Assembly (NCBI GenBank): GCA_964443825.1
Contig: CAYUEV010000034.1
Span: 1 to 16,020, forward strand
Direction of reading: 5' to 3'
DNA length: 16,020 bases
Source of the DNA: UBA1081 sp964443825
GTDB lineage: Bacteria > Bacillota > Clostridia > Oscillospirales > Acutalibacteraceae
Shown here: positions 14,990-16,020 of the stretch, piece by piece
Layout: every line of letters starts with the position of its first letter
Numbering within the stretch: the stretch's first letter is position 1
The notes under the pieces: model-generated
The model's input: only the letters and a program-made list of their open reading frames with translations
What the model was told of the DNA's origin: nothing
Database searches by the model: none
Translations under genes and position numbers: made by a program

Positions 14990-15135
14990 AAAAATATATA
15001 TATCCATAGTTTATGATTTAATTGATATGGGTCCCGTATACTTTAATTAAAAGAGCGGGGGAAAAGACTAACTATTAAAAGTCAAGACCTAAAATGAGAT
15101 TTTTTGAATGAATTGCGGAAATACATTTCAGATAA

Positions 15136-15160
15136 CAAAGGACTGGGATTTAGTCCTTTG
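15136..15160. repeat. Hairpin beside the IS110-family remnant
   Basis: CAAAGGACT (15136-15144) pairs perfectly with AGTCCTTTG (15152-15160), with a GGGATTT loop. A second short hairpin, GAGCA/TGCTC, lies at 15186-15205. Both are in the 240-base non-coding stretch between the transferase and the IS transposase stop, which otherwise shows no gene. Confidence 0.65.
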
Positions 15161-15232
15161 CACCTTGAAAACTGCATGACGAACGGAGCATCCTTGTAAG
15201 TGCTCAAAAAGGGGATTCAGGGTTAAGAACGC

Positions 15233-15945
15233 TTATGCGGCCTTGACGTATGTCTGACCGGTTTTTTCCAGATGATAAATAACCTGCACCAGTTTCTTGG
15301 CGGCATGGGTAATGGCGACATTGTAATGCTTACCCTCGGCCTGTTTCTTGGCAAGGTAGGTTGGGAAAGTCGGATCCCATAGGCAGACGAATTTTGGCAT
15401 TGAACAGAGCATACCTTAGATAGTGGGAACCTCGTTTTTCCATATGCGAGTACGCGCTGTCAAGCTGTCCTGACTGGTAGGTAGACGGGGACAGCCCCGC
15501 ATAGGCCAGTATCTGGTCGGGCGAATCAAAACGGCTGAAATCGCCTATCTCGGCAATAATCATAGCCCCTATCTGGTAGCTGATGCCGGGAATGGAGAGG
15601 ATAGGGGAACTGATTTCGTCTATGGTGGTCTTTATGTCCTTTTCGATTTCTTCGATCTCTGTATCCAGTTCCCGGATCAGTCTGATGGTGTGCTTTAATT
15701 CAAGTGATTTTGCTGGCATATTGGAATCGACGGAGTTCCTCGCGACATCACGCAGCATGAGTGCCATATCTTTGGAATAACAGCCTATGGAGGCTGTTTC
15801 CAAGAGATTTGTGCACGGAAGCGCTTGGGAATTTTGAAAGCAGGGCATAGACGTATGCCATGTGCAGCGTCGGGACCAGCTTTTCCAATTCGGGGAACAA
15901 GATCACGACGAATCGGGAAACGGACTGTTTGAACTTTGCACGTTC
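15233..15945 (-). pseudogene. IS110-family transposase, broken in several frames
   Basis: The minus strand encodes parts of an IS110/IS1111-type transposase in three frames. About 15945 to 15815 reads ERAKFKQSVSRFVVILFPEL then EKLVPTLHMAYVYALLSKFP. About 15820 to 15393 reads TNLLETASIGCYSKDMALML through LSIPGISYQIGAMIIAEIGD, DQILAYAGLSPSTYQSGQLD and YSHMEKRGSHYLRYALFNA. About 15393 to 15233 reads KFVCLWDPTFPTYLAKKQ then HYNVAITHAAKKLVQVIYHL and stop. The AGLSP..YQSG block is the family's C-terminal transposase domain. Each break corresponds to one extra base (one in the T4 run at 15392-15395). The RuvC-like DEDD N-terminus is not readable in the window. The element is therefore inactive as written. 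Confidence 0.8.
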
Positions 15946-16020
15946 CTCACCTTATCGAAACGTTAAAAAATCGCCTGAAAAGAAAAACTACGAAAGCCTT
16001 GAAAACGCTGTGCTTTCAGG

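Noticed and set aside
15155..15180. Text resembling the end of rRNA spacers (CACCTTGAAAACTGCAT)
   Set aside because: Only about 17 bases match and no rRNA sequence flanks it, so it does not support an rRNA operon.
1..16020. CRISPR arrays and tRNA genes
   Set aside because: No repeat-spacer pattern with 25 to 40 base spacing was seen; the heptamer arrays are direct tandem units without spacers. No cloverleaf-like sequence was recognised.
15973..16020. CCTGAAA...TTTCAGG inverted repeat at the window end as an IS terminal repeat
   Set aside because: IS110-type elements generally lack terminal inverted repeats, the arms are only 7 to 8 bases, and the context beyond the window is missing.

Overview
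The window reads as a decayed, rearranged prophage structural module (1 to about 8412) from a Clostridia-type Firmicute. It is followed by a large secreted leucine-rich-repeat protein that also carries cohesin-like and dockerin domains (9047-13834), a sugar-transferase gene with a C10 tract (14240-14989) and a broken IS110-family transposase on the minus strand (15233 to about 15945). Dockerin and cohesin-like domains, BspA-type repeats, strong AGGAG ribosome binding sites and an XkdN-type tail chaperone point to an Oscillospiraceae/Ruminococcaceae-like gut or rumen bacterium. This is inference from family knowledge; no rRNA or other taxonomic marker is present.

Phage region. The order is portal (3' part, frame broken), MuF-like minor head protein (two frame breaks) ending in a candidate toxin tip, three small genes that look like an immunity cassette, a 625-base gap with a terminator, scaffold (one frame break), intact major capsid protein, a detached C-terminal piece of a tape measure protein, and a tail assembly chaperone with a textbook -1 slippery site. 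After these come four baseplate or fibre-type small genes and one further small ORF. Connectors, tail tube, the tape measure N-terminus, lysis genes and integrase are absent. The tape-measure remnant lies upstream of the chaperone, the reverse of the usual order, so the module has been deleted and reshuffled.

Surface region. The 1595-residue LRR protein has a signal peptide, about 600 residues of BspA-like repeats, a Cys-rich module between Thr/Pro/Glu linkers, then dockerin, cohesin-like, cohesin-like, dockerin, and an unrecognised C-terminal domain. Having both partner types of a cellulosome-like interaction in one chain is its striking feature. A candidate promoter and an inverted pair of heptamer-repeat arrays lie upstream, and a hairpin terminator lies downstream. 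The sugar transferase that follows has its own extended -10 promoter candidate.

The most notable observations are the MuF toxin-tip/immunity cassette with a drop in GC, the chaperone frameshift signal with a 9-bp downstream stem, the LRR/cohesin/dockerin fusion, the C10 tract that could phase-vary the transferase C-terminus, and the inverted TAGTGRW arrays. Most frame breaks lie at short homopolymers. Decay is the favoured reading because the 4.8-kb LRR gene is unbroken, but base-calling errors cannot be excluded from the sequence alone.
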